A stretch of DNA of 64,000 nt from assembly GCF_002192455.1 (NCBI RefSeq), contig NZ_CP021744.1, positions 7,774,501-7,838,500 on the forward strand, read 5' to 3'. The notes under the pieces were generated by a model. It was not told the origin of the DNA, searched no databases, and saw only the letters and a list, made by a program, of their open reading frames with translations. This document shows, one piece after another, positions 23,962 to 33,091 of this stretch (the stretch's first letter is position 1; every line of letters begins with the position of its first letter). This DNA comes from Streptomyces albireticuli. GTDB taxonomy: Bacteria > Actinomycetota > Actinomycetes > Streptomycetales > Streptomycetaceae. The translations under genes and the position numbers were made by a program.

Positions 23962-25701
23962 TCACGGGAGGGACAGCTCCAGGACCATCAGGCCCCACAG
24001 CAGCCGGGCGTGGTCCCGTCCCGCCGTGTGTTCCGCGAACACCTTCCGTACGGCCGCCCCGCTGAGGAACCCGGCGTCGCAGAGCCGGGGCCTGGCCAGG
24101 ACGTCGGTGGTGAAGTCCCAGAGTTTGGTGCCCGGGGTCATGAAGGCGTCCACGGGGAACGTGAAGGGCTGTTTCGCCCGCTTCTGGACCGACCGCGGGA
24201 TCAGCCCTCTTCCGGCGTCCCACAGGATGCCCTTGCGCCGGGACCCGTCGACCTTCAGGTCGTCGGGGGTGCGGCGCGCGAAGGCGGTGACGGAGGGCTG
24301 GCAGTAGGGCACACGGCCCTCGACCGCGTGCGCCATGCCGAGGTGATCGAGTTTGCGCAGGTTGAGGCTGGGCAGCTTGTGCAGCCGGTCGAAGGTCAGC
24401 AGCTGCTCCAGGCGTGAGGGAGCCGGCCGGCCGAGGAGCTCCAGGGACCGTTGCCGGCTGCTCGCACCGGAGTCGATCAGCGCGCGGTACTCGGGGGTGT
24501 AGAGCCGCCGGTAGCGCGCCTCCGGGACCAGCGACAGCCGGTCGAGGTAGCGGGCCTGCCAGGTCCCGTCGTCCGCCGCGAGTGCGGTGCTGTAGCGGCG
24601 GTAGCCGCCGAACTGTTCGTCGGCCCCGTCGCCGACGAAGCAGACCCGGAAGGAGCCGTGCGCGATCTCCTGGAAGAGGACGTACGCGCTCAGGGCGTGC
24701 GGTGTCGCGTTCGGGGTGCCCAGCGCCGTCACCATGGCCGGTATCAGCTCGGGCAGCCGCGCCTCCCTGATCTCCACCACTTCGAGCGGGATGCCGGCGT
24801 GCGCCGCGGCCTGGCGCGCGTAGCCCTCCTCGTCCGAGTCGTGGCTGCCCTCGTGGGTCACGTGGAAGCCGGTGACGTCGGCACGGCGGCGCCGGAGCAG
24901 CGTGGCGAGGACGGCGGAGTCGAGGCCGCCCGAGACCTGGACGGCCACCGGCGCGGACTGGAGGGACATCCGCTCCACCTCCCGGGTCAGCAAGGCGGCG
25001 AGGCTCCCGGGCGTGCAGGCGTCGTCCGCGGGCCGCGGACGGGCGTCCCGCCGCCGGCGCTTGACGACGGTCCTCACGTCGTGGACCAGCTGCTCACCCG
25101 GGTGCAGGGACGACACTCCCGCGTACCAGGACGTGCCGTTGGGCAGGCACTGCCAGTTCATGTAGTGGTCGACGGCGAGCGGGTCGACGGAGAGAGGCTT
25201 CGGCCGCAGGGCGGTGATACCGCTCAGCTCGGATGAGAAGACGACGCCGTCCCCGGTGGCCGCGTAGTACAGGCTCTTGACGGCGAGCGGGTCGCACCAC
25301 AACTTGAGCCGGCGCCCGAAGCGCAGGTCCACCAGGGCGATCGCGTACATCCCTTCGAGCCTGTCGGCGAAGCGGTCGCCGTGCAGCTCGTAGTACGGGA
25401 TCAGGACCGACCCGTCCGAGTCGCCATCGATGTGTACGCCGTGTCCGGCGAGCTCCGCCCTGATGGCGCGGAAGTTGTAGATCTCGCCGTTGAACACCGC
25501 GTGCACCGAGCCGCCGGCGTTGGTGAAGGGCTGGCGGCCGTGGGACGGGTCCTGGATCGAGAGGCGGTTGCACCCCAGGCCCCAGTCCTCACCCCGGGCG
25601 CAGTGCTGCTGGTCCGGGCCGCCCGGCAGCTGGGCGTCCCGCGCGGCGTGCAGGGCGGTCTCGTCGGTACCCGCTCCGAAGTAGCCGTAGATCCGGCACA
25701 A
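23962..25701 (-). CDS. asnB: glutamine-dependent asparagine synthetase (class II)
   Basis: A 579-aa two-domain amidotransferase. Cys2 is the glutaminase nucleophile (MCRIYGYFG), with NRLSIQDPSHGRQPF and FNGEIYNFRAIR completing the N-terminal domain. The synthetase domain has the PP-loop VQVSGGLDSAVLATLL and the GDGADEQFGGYRRY segment. Both active sites look intact, so the protein can probably hydrolyse Gln and adenylate a carboxylate. In this setting it may amidate a pathway intermediate instead of aspartate. No lasso-peptide leader peptidase or precursor is nearby, so a lasso cyclase is unlikely. It lies 42 bp downstream of the nucleotidyltransferase gene. Confidence 0.85.
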   Translation of the reverse strand: MCRIYGYFGAGTDETALHAARDAQLPGGPDQQHCARGEDWGLGCNRLSIQDPSHGRQPFTNAGGSVHAVFNGEIYNFRAIRAELAGHGVHIDGDSDGSVLIPYYELHGDRFADRLEGMYAIALVDLRFGRRLKLWCDPLAVKSLYYAATGDGVVFSSELSGITALRPKPLSVDPLAVDHYMNWQCLPNGTSWYAGVSSLHPGEQLVHDVRTVVKRRRRDARPRPADDACTPGSLAALLTREVERMSLQSAPVAVQVSGGLDSAVLATLLRRRRADVTGFHVTHEGSHDSDEEGYARQAAAHAGIPLEVVEIREARLPELIPAMVTALGTPNATPHALSAYVLFQEIAHGSFRVCFVGDGADEQFGGYRRYSTALAADDGTWQARYLDRLSLVPEARYRRLYTPEYRALIDSGASSRQRSLELLGRPAPSRLEQLLTFDRLHKLPSLNLRKLDHLGMAHAVEGRVPYCQPSVTAFARRTPDDLKVDGSRRKGILWDAGRGLIPRSVQKRAKQPFTFPVDAFMTPGTKLWDFTTDVLARPRLCDAGFLSGAAVRKVFAEHTAGRDHARLLWGLMVLELSLP

Positions 25702-25743
25702 GGGCGTCTCCCCCTGGCGATCGCTGAGGGCCGGGGTGGCCTC

Positions 25744-26847
25744 TCAGGCGGACTTGTTGTTCTCCCCGGCGGGTGCCTTCCGGCCGGCGGCCCATTCCCG
25801 GAGCGGCAGGCCGTGCTCGGCCGGGCGCCGCGCCGTCATGGCGGTCAGGAGCTCGCGCAGGGAGGGGACGTCGGCCTCGGCCTCGCGGGCGCGGAAGCAG
25901 TACTCGTTGGAGATCTCGGCGTTCCAGCTCATCGTCCCGTGGAGTTCGCCCTTCAGCAGGCCGAGGAACTCCTGCCGGCCGACGAAGGCGTCGGCGCCGT
26001 CGCGCACCCGGCGGATCTCGGCGAAGGCCAGGTCGATGAGGTCGAGCCACTCCAGGACGGCGTCCGCCGCTTCGGCCGGGTCCGCCACGCCGTACGCGTT
26101 GAGGTGGCGGAACCGCCCGGTGAGCCCGGACAACTGCCGGGGGAGCCGGGTCAGGAAACGGGCCAGGTACTTCGGGTTGCGGTTGGTGTTGCCGTACGCG
26201 TGGGTCAGGCCCCGGAAGGTGTCGGCACCGAGCTTGCGGGCCGCGATCAGCGCGGACTCGTGGTCGCCCTGTGCCCACATGCCGGCCAGGTCGCGGAAGT
26301 CCGGGTAGCTGCCGACCGCGGTGCGGAACGCCGTGTACGCGACCTCCCCCGGGCGCACCTCGGCGGTGAGCTTCTCGAACTCGTCGGCGCGCGTCAGCGG
26401 GACGCCGTACGTGAGCCGGGAGAGGAGGCGGAAGTCCACGGCCGAGGACGCGAAGCCCGACGACTTGCGGGCGCGGCCCCTCAGCTGGGCGTACAGCCGC
26501 GTGTGCGCGGCGAGCATGTCGGAGATCTCCTGGACCGTCCAGTACTCGACGTCCACCCCGAGCAGGCTCTCGGGGAGGTAGTCGAAGCTGGCCCTCACCC
26601 GGTCGCCGCTCGTGTAGTACCTCATGTGGCTCTCGCGGGGGAAGGTGTCGCGGTGGAACCTCTCGTCCTCCGACCGCGCGATGACGCTGAAGTCGAAGTC
26701 CGACGACGGGGTGCCCGAGCCGTCGACGAGCGAGCCGGACAGCATCAGGATGTCGCTCCCGACGAGGTGGATCTTCGCGAGTACGGCCTCCTCGTCGAAG
26801 TCGTCCATGCCGTCGACCGAGGAGACGTGTGCGCGGAAGGAGAGCAT
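25744..26847 (-). CDS. nucleotidyltransferase-fold protein
   Basis: A 367-aa protein with a Pol-beta-type nucleotidyltransferase signature near residue 38: SGSLVDGSGTPSSDFDFSVI, i.e. GS...SDxD with the metal-binding Asp pair. A third acidic residue may lie in GVDVEYW. The remaining 250 residues are helical and not recognised (ARKSSGFASSAVDFRLLSRL; NEYCFRAREAEADVPSLREL). It may adenylylate a small molecule or protein. Its start is just upstream of, and divergent from, the NUDIX gene. A second nucleotidyltransferase of different sequence is at 43201. Confidence 0.7.
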   Translation of the reverse strand: MLSFRAHVSSVDGMDDFDEEAVLAKIHLVGSDILMLSGSLVDGSGTPSSDFDFSVIARSEDERFHRDTFPRESHMRYYTSGDRVRASFDYLPESLLGVDVEYWTVQEISDMLAAHTRLYAQLRGRARKSSGFASSAVDFRLLSRLTYGVPLTRADEFEKLTAEVRPGEVAYTAFRTAVGSYPDFRDLAGMWAQGDHESALIAARKLGADTFRGLTHAYGNTNRNPKYLARFLTRLPRQLSGLTGRFRHLNAYGVADPAEAADAVLEWLDLIDLAFAEIRRVRDGADAFVGRQEFLGLLKGELHGTMSWNAEISNEYCFRAREAEADVPSLRELLTAMTARRPAEHGLPLREWAAGRKAPAGENNKSA

Positions 26848-26945
26848 GATCGCCCTGCCCCTCTCTGCGGAGTGGGTGGCTCAACGTATGTGGTCCGATC
26901 GCCTTGCCTCAAGCGGTGATCCGGCCGACCGGATACCGTGTCCCG

Positions 26946-27443
26946 GTGACTTCGCCCCGTCTTCGCCACTCGGTGCGCGCGCTCGTCCTGGACGAGCGGG
27001 ACCGCGTGCTGCTCTGCCGGTTCGCCCTCCGGGAGGCGGCCGGGACGACCGTGCTGTGGGCCGCTCCCGGCGGCGGCGTCGCGCCGGGGGAGACTCCGCT
27101 CGGGGCTCTGCGGCGGGAGCTCCGGGAGGAGGTGGGCCTCGCGCTCGCCTCCGATCCGCCTCATGTGTGGCACCAGGAGATCGTCGATCCCGGTATGAGC
27201 CGGGGGTACGACGGCGTCGTCAACGACTACTACCTCGTCCGCGCCGCGTCGTTCACCCCGCGCGGTGAGCTGACCGAGGAGGAGCTCGCCGCCGAGAACA
27301 TCACCGGCACACGCTGGTGGCGGGCGCGGGACGTCGTGGACCACCGCGGTCCGGACCTCTTCTCGCCCCGCGACCTCGGCACCCCGCTGACCGCGCTGCT
27401 CACCGGAGGGGTTCCGGAGCGGCCGGTGCGGCTCGGCCTGTGA
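26946..27443 (+). CDS. NUDIX hydrolase
   Basis: A NUDIX protein of about 165 aa. The NUDIX box is complete: GGGVAPGETPLGALRRELREEVGL, matching G-x5-E-x7-REUxEE. The preceding strand LVLDERDRVLLCRF and the later RWWRARDV are typical. Start is uncertain: GTG 26946 opens on SPRLRHSVRALVL, while 26904 would add 14 residues. NUDIX enzymes hydrolyse nucleoside diphosphates linked to another moiety; the substrate cannot be told. The gene converges with and overlaps the end of the HPr-kinase-like gene by 44 bp. Confidence 0.8.
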   Translation: MTSPRLRHSVRALVLDERDRVLLCRFALREAAGTTVLWAAPGGGVAPGETPLGALRRELREEVGLALASDPPHVWHQEIVDPGMSRGYDGVVNDYYLVRAASFTPRGELTEEELAAENITGTRWWRARDVVDHRGPDLFSPRDLGTPLTALLTGGVPERPVRLGL

Positions 27444-28508
27444 CCCGGTGCTCCCGCCCGCGGTCCGGCCCCGGCACGCGGGCACGGAGGTGACCGGACA
27501 GCTGTCCGACCTGCCGGCGCACGTCGCGGAACTCGTACCGGAAACGGAACGTCGGCAGCGCCGTCAGGGCGTCACGGGTGCGCTCCGACGCCCCGCCCTC
27601 GGGTTCGTGGCCGAAGATGTTCAGGTGCTTGTTCGGCAGGCCCAGGAGGCGCTTCTCCAGCAGCCCGTCCCGCTCGGCGGGCGGTACGGGCGCGAATCCG
27701 GCCTCCGAAGGGTCGTCGGCGAGGCTCAGGTGCACGAGCGCGTCGACCCCGGTGGACCGCCCGATCCTCGTGTGCAGCAGGTCCGCGTACTCCCAGGGGT
27801 AGACGAGAGCCGTCCCGTGCTCCTCGGCCCCCGACTCCCGCAGGCTCAGCAGCGTCCGGTTGGCGGGGTGGGTCAGCGAGGCCCGGACGGCCCGCGCCCG
27901 TTCCCGCCCGAACAGCAGGTCCAGGGTGTCCAGCCGCACCGACACGGACCGGGGCCAGCCGACGCCCAGGACCCCGTTCCCGTCCGGCTCCGCCGTCAGG
28001 CTCACGTCGTCGTTGCACACCATGACGCCCGAGCCGTCCAGCACGCCGGCCATGATGAAGGAGGTCTTGCCCGCCCGGCTGCCGCCGACCAGGGCGACGC
28101 CGAGGCCGTCGAGTTCGACGAGTCCGGCGTGGAGGAAGAGCACGCCCTGCCGGCTCGCGGCCGAGCGGTGCGCCGCCCGGGTGGCCCGCAGGAGGGACTG
28201 GGTGACCCACTCCTCGCCTCGGGGGCCAGGTGGTAGAGCGTCTTGCGGGGATGGTCGACGGCGTAGTCCACGGTCACCTCACCCTGTGCGGTGACCGATT
28301 CCCGCACGGCGCCCTCCGGAGGCTCGGCGCCCGCGGTCATCTGCCACGTACCCGGGTCCGAGGAGCCCGGTTCCAGGGTCAGATAGGGGCCGGCGAGGCG
28401 GCCGATGTGCTCCGCCACGGACCGGGTACACGCGAGGCCGGTGCTCGCGAAGTGCGAGCGGACGGTGTACCGGTGCGTCGGGCTGCTCGATCCCATCGGG
28501 TGCGTCAC
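27400..28508 (-). pseudogene. HPr-kinase-like P-loop protein, interrupted by a one-base frameshift
   Basis: The N-terminal part reads from GTG 28508 (THRYTVRSHFASTGLACTRS ... VDHPRKTLYHLAP). The rest continues in another frame (EEWVTQSLLRATRAAHRSAA ... HAGLVELDGLGVALVGGSRAGKTSF) with Walker A GGSRAGKTS and the acidic CNDDVSL. Frames meet at a run of five G on the plus strand (28221-28225); one extra base there would restore a single reading frame of about 369 residues. It may be a true mutation or a homopolymer sequencing error. The intact protein would resemble the HPr-serine-kinase-like protein at 31090, suggesting ATP-dependent phosphorylation of a pathway molecule. Confidence 0.75.
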
Positions 28509-28622
28509 CCCCGTGTCGGCGTACGGACCGGACGTCGGCCGCTCGGTCGATCATGACAAGGTTTCCGTGCCCTGTCCGGAGCGATTCCGCTGGGCGGAAC
28601 GGCCTCGGGGCCCGGCCGCCGG

Positions 28623-29336
28623 TCAGGGAGTGCCCGGGTCCTCGTCACCCACCAGCGGGCCGCGGGTGTCCCATCCCAGTTCCCCGAGGCCACGGAAGAA
28701 CCTGCCGTTGGACCGCGTGGCGGGAAGGTCCAGCAGGCGCACCAGATCGTCCGCAGCGGGCCCGGGTTCGAGCGGCGCGGCCTCGGTGCCCATGCCGGTC
28801 CGGATCCAGCCCGGGCAGTAGGAGAAGGCCGACAGGTCCCCCGGGCCGGCCGCGAAGTGCCGGGCCACGGTGAGGACCAGCGAGTTGGCCGCCAGCTTGG
28901 AGGAGCGGTAGGCGAACGACGCCCCGTCGGCGTCCTGGAGCCTGCCCATCCCCGAGGAGACGCAGACGATCCGCCCCGACCCTCGCGCGAGCATGCGCGG
29001 CGCGTACCTCAGGACCAGGCGCGCGGTGCCGAAGAGGTTGACCTCGAAGGTGTCCCGCAGATCGGCCACGGAGAGCGAGAAGAGGTCGCCGTAGCCGCGG
29101 CGGGGGTCGTCCAGGTAGACCCCGGCGTTGCTGACGAGCACGTCGACGTCCTCGCCGGCGAACAGGTCGTCCGCGAGCGGTTCGCGCAGGTCGGCCACCT
29201 GGTAGTCGTCGAGGGCGCCGTTCCGGGGCGAGGCCGCCAGGCCCGCCCCCAGCACGCGGTATCCGGCCTCCTTCAGGGCACGGCAGAGGTGCGCCCCCAG
29301 GCCGCGGGAGACGCCGGTCACCAACGCGCTCGGCAT
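28623..29336 (-). CDS. short-chain dehydrogenase/reductase
   Basis: A 237-aa SDR. Cofactor motif VTGVSRGLGAHL (TGxxxGxG), NAG at SNAGVYLD, catalytic Ser in CVSSGMG, and Tyr-Lys in FAYRSSKLA. All active residues are present. ATG 29336 is chosen because the fold begins directly after it (PSALVTGVS). It stands alone between the frameshifted kinase and a divergent small-kinase gene; the 163-bp gap upstream may hold divergent promoters. Substrate unknown. Confidence 0.85.
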   Translation of the reverse strand: MPSALVTGVSRGLGAHLCRALKEAGYRVLGAGLAASPRNGALDDYQVADLREPLADDLFAGEDVDVLVSNAGVYLDDPRRGYGDLFSLSVADLRDTFEVNLFGTARLVLRYAPRMLARGSGRIVCVSSGMGRLQDADGASFAYRSSKLAANSLVLTVARHFAAGPGDLSAFSYCPGWIRTGMGTEAAPLEPGPAADDLVRLLDLPATRSNGRFFRGLGELGWDTRGPLVGDEDPGTP

Positions 29337-29499
29337 GCCGGCGAGCGTAACCCGTCCGCCGGGAGATGTCTGCGGGCGGAACCGGTGGCGCGGCAGCGGG
29401 TTCCCGCCTCGTGCCGCCGCGCGCCTCGTGCCGCTCAACACGACTGCTGTATAAGGTGGTTGGAACTGACCCAGGCACCCGAGGAAGGGAAGGCGGCGG

Positions 29500-30069
29500 A
29501 TGCGCGGGCACCGGCTGCTCGTCACGGGACCGAGCGGAGCGGGAAGCACGACACTGGGACGCTCGCTCGCGACCCTGTGGGCGGTACCCCACGCGGACGT
29601 GGACGACTACCTCTGGCTGCCGACCGCCCCGCCCTACACCCACAAGCGCCCCGTCGAGGAGCGCCTCGCGCTGATGCACGCGCTGTTCGTGCCGCGCGCC
29701 GCCTGGGTGCTGTCCGGATCGCTGCGGGGCTGGGGCGACGGAGTCATCGCGCAGGCGGACGGCGTCGTCTTCCTGACCATCGACGCGGACACCCGCATGG
29801 ACCGGCTCAAGCGCCGCGAGTACGTCCGGTACGGCGAGAGCATCGAGAACGGCGGCGCCCACGAGGCGGCCCACCACGACTTCATGCACTGGGCGCGGGG
29901 CTACGAGGACACCGAGGTCCCCGGCCGCCGCTCCAAGGACGAGCGCTGGCTGGCCCGGCTGACCTGTCCGGTCCTGCGGCTCGACAGCACCCGGCCGCTG
30001 GACCTGCTGGTCAAGGCGGTGACCGACTGGTGCGGCGAGGAAGTGACCGCCGGCGGTCGCAGGCCATGA
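29500..30069 (+). CDS. small P-loop kinase-like NTPase
   Basis: A 189-aa P-loop protein resembling adenylate/shikimate-kinase-like enzymes. The Walker A loop reads GPSGAGSTTLG, so the usual Lys is Ser; a GxGTTT/GSTT variant of this kind is known in a subgroup of adenylate-kinase-like proteins. Other features are HADVDDYLWLPT after the loop and a LID-like Arg pair in MDRLKRREYVRYGESI. ATG 29500 follows GGAAGGGAAGG. It overlaps the next kinase gene by ATGA, so the two are translationally coupled. Confidence 0.7.
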   Translation: MRGHRLLVTGPSGAGSTTLGRSLATLWAVPHADVDDYLWLPTAPPYTHKRPVEERLALMHALFVPRAAWVLSGSLRGWGDGVIAQADGVVFLTIDADTRMDRLKRREYVRYGESIENGGAHEAAHHDFMHWARGYEDTEVPGRRSKDERWLARLTCPVLRLDSTRPLDLLVKAVTDWCGEEVTAGGRRP

Positions 30070-31034
30070 CCGGCTCCGCGCGCCCCACGGTCCGGCGCGC
30101 CATGGAGCTCGTCGCGGCCGGTGCCGCCGAGGCGCTCGAAGGCCGCGGCCTCAACACGTCCTACCGGGTCGCCGGGCCCGGCGGCGGGACGCTCTCCGTG
30201 AAGGTGCACTGCGCCGAACGCTCCTCGGACACGGAGTTCCGGCGCATCCGGTGCGTGGACGCGGCGCTGCGCGGCGCGGCCTGGTACCCGCCGGTGGTCG
30301 ACATGGGCTTCCACACAGTGGAGCGGCCCCGCCTGGTGGTGGTCCGGCCGTACGTCCCGGGGGAGCCCTCGGACGACGCGCGGCGGCAGATCGCCCAGGT
30401 CGTCGAGGTGCTCGCGGAGCTGGCGGTCCGGGCCGGCGGGGTGAGCGCCGGGGAGGAGCTGGTCGGGGACTACGCCTCGCCGTGGATGTCCGGCGCGGAG
30501 CGCGAGCGCGCGCTCGTGGACCCGCTGCTGACCGGCGAGTGGCGGGGCCTCGCCCGGGCCCTGGACGACCACCTGGGCGGGCTCCGGGCCGGCGCCGCGC
30601 GGCTGACGCGGCCGGACGCCCTGGTGATCCACCACGGTGACCTGCACGGCCGGAACCTGATCCACGGCGGCCCGCGGCCGCTGACCGTGATCGACTGGGA
30701 CGAGGCCGGTCTCTCCCGCCGGCCGGCCGACGCGGGCAAGGCGCTGTGGCTCTCCTGCCGCCTCGGCCGCGGCGACTTCCTCCTGGACCCGTGGGCGCTC
30801 CGCCGCTTCCTCACGCACCTGCGCACGCGCCTGCGCGTGCCGTACGCGAGCGCCTGCGACCTGGCGCGGCTCGGCGCCCTGTGGTTCCTGCCGAGGCACG
30901 GCCATGTGACGCTGCTCGGGCGGCGCGACGCGAGCCTGGGACCGTGGTACCTGGGCTGGGTCTCGCGCTTCTGGGACCGCTACCGGCGGAACATGGACCT
31001 GCTCGCCGGGACGGCGGCGGCGCTCGGCGCGTGA
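30066..31034 (+). CDS. aminoglycoside-phosphotransferase-fold kinase
   Basis: A 322-aa protein with the APH/choline-kinase catalytic loop HHGDLHGRNLIHG (catalytic Asp in HGD) and the metal-binding IDWDEAGLSRRPAD. The N-terminal nucleotide lobe is short (NTSYRVAGPGGGTLSVKVH, with the ATP-binding Lys in VKVH). The family phosphorylates small hydroxylated molecules such as sugars, aminoglycosides or homoserine. Coupling to the upstream P-loop protein and the setting suggest a biosynthetic or self-protection kinase; this is inference. Confidence 0.75.
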   Translation: MTGSARPTVRRAMELVAAGAAEALEGRGLNTSYRVAGPGGGTLSVKVHCAERSSDTEFRRIRCVDAALRGAAWYPPVVDMGFHTVERPRLVVVRPYVPGEPSDDARRQIAQVVEVLAELAVRAGGVSAGEELVGDYASPWMSGAERERALVDPLLTGEWRGLARALDDHLGGLRAGAARLTRPDALVIHHGDLHGRNLIHGGPRPLTVIDWDEAGLSRRPADAGKALWLSCRLGRGDFLLDPWALRRFLTHLRTRLRVPYASACDLARLGALWFLPRHGHVTLLGRRDASLGPWYLGWVSRFWDRYRRNMDLLAGTAAALGA

Positions 31035-31089
31035 CCGGACCGCGGTCAGGACCGGGGCCGCCGGGCCGCCCGTACCGCCCCGGGCCCGG

Positions 31090-32241
31090 TCACCTCCGCA
31101 CGGCGTCCTGGAACCCGTCGGCCAGCTTCGTCACGTCGGAGGCGCTGCCCACGGAGCAGCGCAGCACGGGAAGTTCCGCGAGGTGCTCCAGGAAGGCGTC
31201 GACCGACGGGGGTTCGGCGCGGCGCCGGACGGGGACGTTCAGCCAGTCCTCGCCGTAGAGGTTGTCGTCGAGGGAGAAGCAGTTCCTCCTGATCACCTCG
31301 GCGGCGTGGCCGGGCGTCGAGGGTTCCAGGGAGTAGCCCGCCATGAGGTCGACCCGGGGCAGGAGAACGCCGGCGAGCGGGGCGTCCGGCACGACGCGGA
31401 CGCCGAGGTACCGGTTGACCTCCCGGGAGCTCAGCTTGAGCTTGTCCTCGCCGTGGAAGCGGTCCCAGTCCGACCCCGGGGGCGGGAATCCCGCGCGCAC
31501 GGACCAGGTGGCGAAGTCGGTGACGCCCATGACGTCGAGCGAGCCCTTGTTGACGGCGAGCGGCAGCGGGCAGGCCGTCACCCGGTAGCCCCGGTGCTCG
31601 TCCGGCCGCCGGTCCAGGTGCATGCGGTCGTTGCCCATCCAGCCGGCGGAGGGCAGCAGCCGGGCCAGTGCGACGGCCGTGGTGGACTTGCCCGCCCCCG
31701 AGTCCCCGATCACCAGGTAGGCGCCGCCGTCGTGGACGAACGCCGACGAGTGCAGGACCAGGGAGCCCTCGGCCTTGGCGATCCGGGTGGCCACGTCGCG
31801 GACGATCCGGGTCAGCCACCGGTCGCCCAGCACCGACCGGGGGCGTACGACGGTGAGGCGGCCCTCCGTGCGGACGAGGGCGGCGACCTCGTCGGAGTTC
31901 ACGTCCTTGAGGGTGAACACCGTCCACCCGTCGCCGTCGAAGCGCGGCAGCCGGTGGTTCCGGGTGAGTTCGTACTCGCCCCGCACGGCGGTGGCGGCGG
32001 CCTCGTCGAGCAGCTCGTGGATCCCGGCCGGTCCGGATGTCAGGTCGGCCACGGTGAGGTCGGGCCCGGAGGCGTGCGCGGTCTCGGTCACGCCCAGCAT
32101 CCCCGGTGGCCAGAAGGTCTCCGACACCAGGGCGCCGGCTCCCGCGGAGGTGGTGACGATCCGCAGCGGGTGGTCCCGGACCAGCAGGTACCGGTCGGTC
32201 GCGCCGGCGGGGTCGCCGCCGGCGAGTTCGTTCACGCGCAT
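31090..32241 (-). CDS. HPr-kinase-like serine kinase family protein
   Basis: A 383-aa protein. An N-terminal domain of about 170 residues (YLLVRDHPLRIVTTSAGAG; GWTVFTLKDVNSDEVAALV) precedes an HprK-like P-loop domain with Walker A IGDSGAGKSTTAVAL and the acidic GNDRMHLD. It is intact, unlike the frameshifted relative at 27400. HprK-like enzymes occur as tailoring or regulatory kinases in several natural-product clusters. Two of them here argue for a phosphorylation step, but the acceptor is not visible. It converges with the APH-like kinase and is 37 bp downstream of the PHP gene. Confidence 0.75.
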   Translation of the reverse strand: MRVNELAGGDPAGATDRYLLVRDHPLRIVTTSAGAGALVSETFWPPGMLGVTETAHASGPDLTVADLTSGPAGIHELLDEAAATAVRGEYELTRNHRLPRFDGDGWTVFTLKDVNSDEVAALVRTEGRLTVVRPRSVLGDRWLTRIVRDVATRIAKAEGSLVLHSSAFVHDGGAYLVIGDSGAGKSTTAVALARLLPSAGWMGNDRMHLDRRPDEHRGYRVTACPLPLAVNKGSLDVMGVTDFATWSVRAGFPPPGSDWDRFHGEDKLKLSSREVNRYLGVRVVPDAPLAGVLLPRVDLMAGYSLEPSTPGHAAEVIRRNCFSLDDNLYGEDWLNVPVRRRAEPPSVDAFLEHLAELPVLRCSVGSASDVTKLADGFQDAVRR

Positions 32242-32277
32242 GGGGGCTCCAGACTCCGGACGCCGTGGTCCGGTCGG

Positions 32278-33087
32278 TCAGAACAGGGGGCAGGCTCGTG
32301 CGGTACCGCGGCGGAAGACCGTCCAGGTGCGGAATCCGATGTCACCGAGCACCTTGACCACTTCCGGGTACTGGTCGCAGACGCGTTCGGGAACGTGCGC
32401 GTCGGAGGCGAAGGTGATCGGGACCCGGAAGTGGTGGGCGCGTTCGAGGAGGTCGAACTCGGGGTACCAGCCGCCGCACTTCTTGGTGCCGCCCGAGGTG
32501 TTGATCTCCATCACGGCGCCGGAGTCGCGGATCGCGCGCAGCATCTCGTCGGCCGCGGCGGGCGCGGGGACGGCCCCCAGCTTCGGGTAGTTGCCCTTCA
32601 GCGCGTCCACGTGCCCCATGACGTGGAAGAGCCGGGACCGGGCGCACTCGGCGATCGCCCGGAAGTACCGCGCCTTGACGGCGGGCAGGTCGTCGTCCTC
32701 GACGGTCTCCCAGCGGGTGACGTCGAAGATGTCCCGGCCCTCGAACATGTGGACCGACCCGATGACGTAGTCCAGCGGGTACCGGCCCAGCGCCTCGGTG
32801 TACGGGTCCATGCGGCCGCTGAAGAAGTCGGCCTCGGTGGAGACGAGGATCTCGATGCTGCGGGCGAACTCCTCCTTCAGCGCCAGGGCTTCGGCGATGT
32901 AGGAGGGGAACGCGGACTTCGGCATCGCCACCCGCGGCAGCGCGTGGTCCTCCTCGGCCGCGAACATCGGGGTGTGGTCGGAGAGCCCCAGGACCTTGAC
33001 GCCCTTGTCCAGGGCCGCCGTGACGTAGTCGCGCAGCGAGCCGGTGGCGTGCCCGCACCGGCTGTGGTGCGTATGGAGATCGATCAT
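32278..33087 (-). CDS. PHP-domain phosphoesterase (histidinol-phosphatase-like)
   Basis: A 269-aa PHP protein starting at ATG 33087. Metal-binding motifs are seen in order: IDLHTHHSRCGHA (HxH), LSDHTPM, STEADF, IGSVHMF, GHVDALK and ASDAHV. The layout is that of HisK-type histidinol-phosphatase, but no his genes are near. It starts four bases after the stop of the SDR gene and is the last enzyme of the minus-strand run from 39889. A role in dephosphorylating a cyclitol or sugar phosphate would fit; inferred only. Confidence 0.85.
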   Translation of the reverse strand: MIDLHTHHSRCGHATGSLRDYVTAALDKGVKVLGLSDHTPMFAAEEDHALPRVAMPKSAFPSYIAEALALKEEFARSIEILVSTEADFFSGRMDPYTEALGRYPLDYVIGSVHMFEGRDIFDVTRWETVEDDDLPAVKARYFRAIAECARSRLFHVMGHVDALKGNYPKLGAVPAPAAADEMLRAIRDSGAVMEINTSGGTKKCGGWYPEFDLLERAHHFRVPITFASDAHVPERVCDQYPEVVKVLGDIGFRTWTVFRRGTARACPLF

Positions 33088-33091
33088 GATG

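Noticed and set aside
23962..25701. Lasso peptide cyclase
   Set aside because: The glutaminase Cys2 and the full class II domain layout are intact, and no lasso precursor or B-type protease is near.
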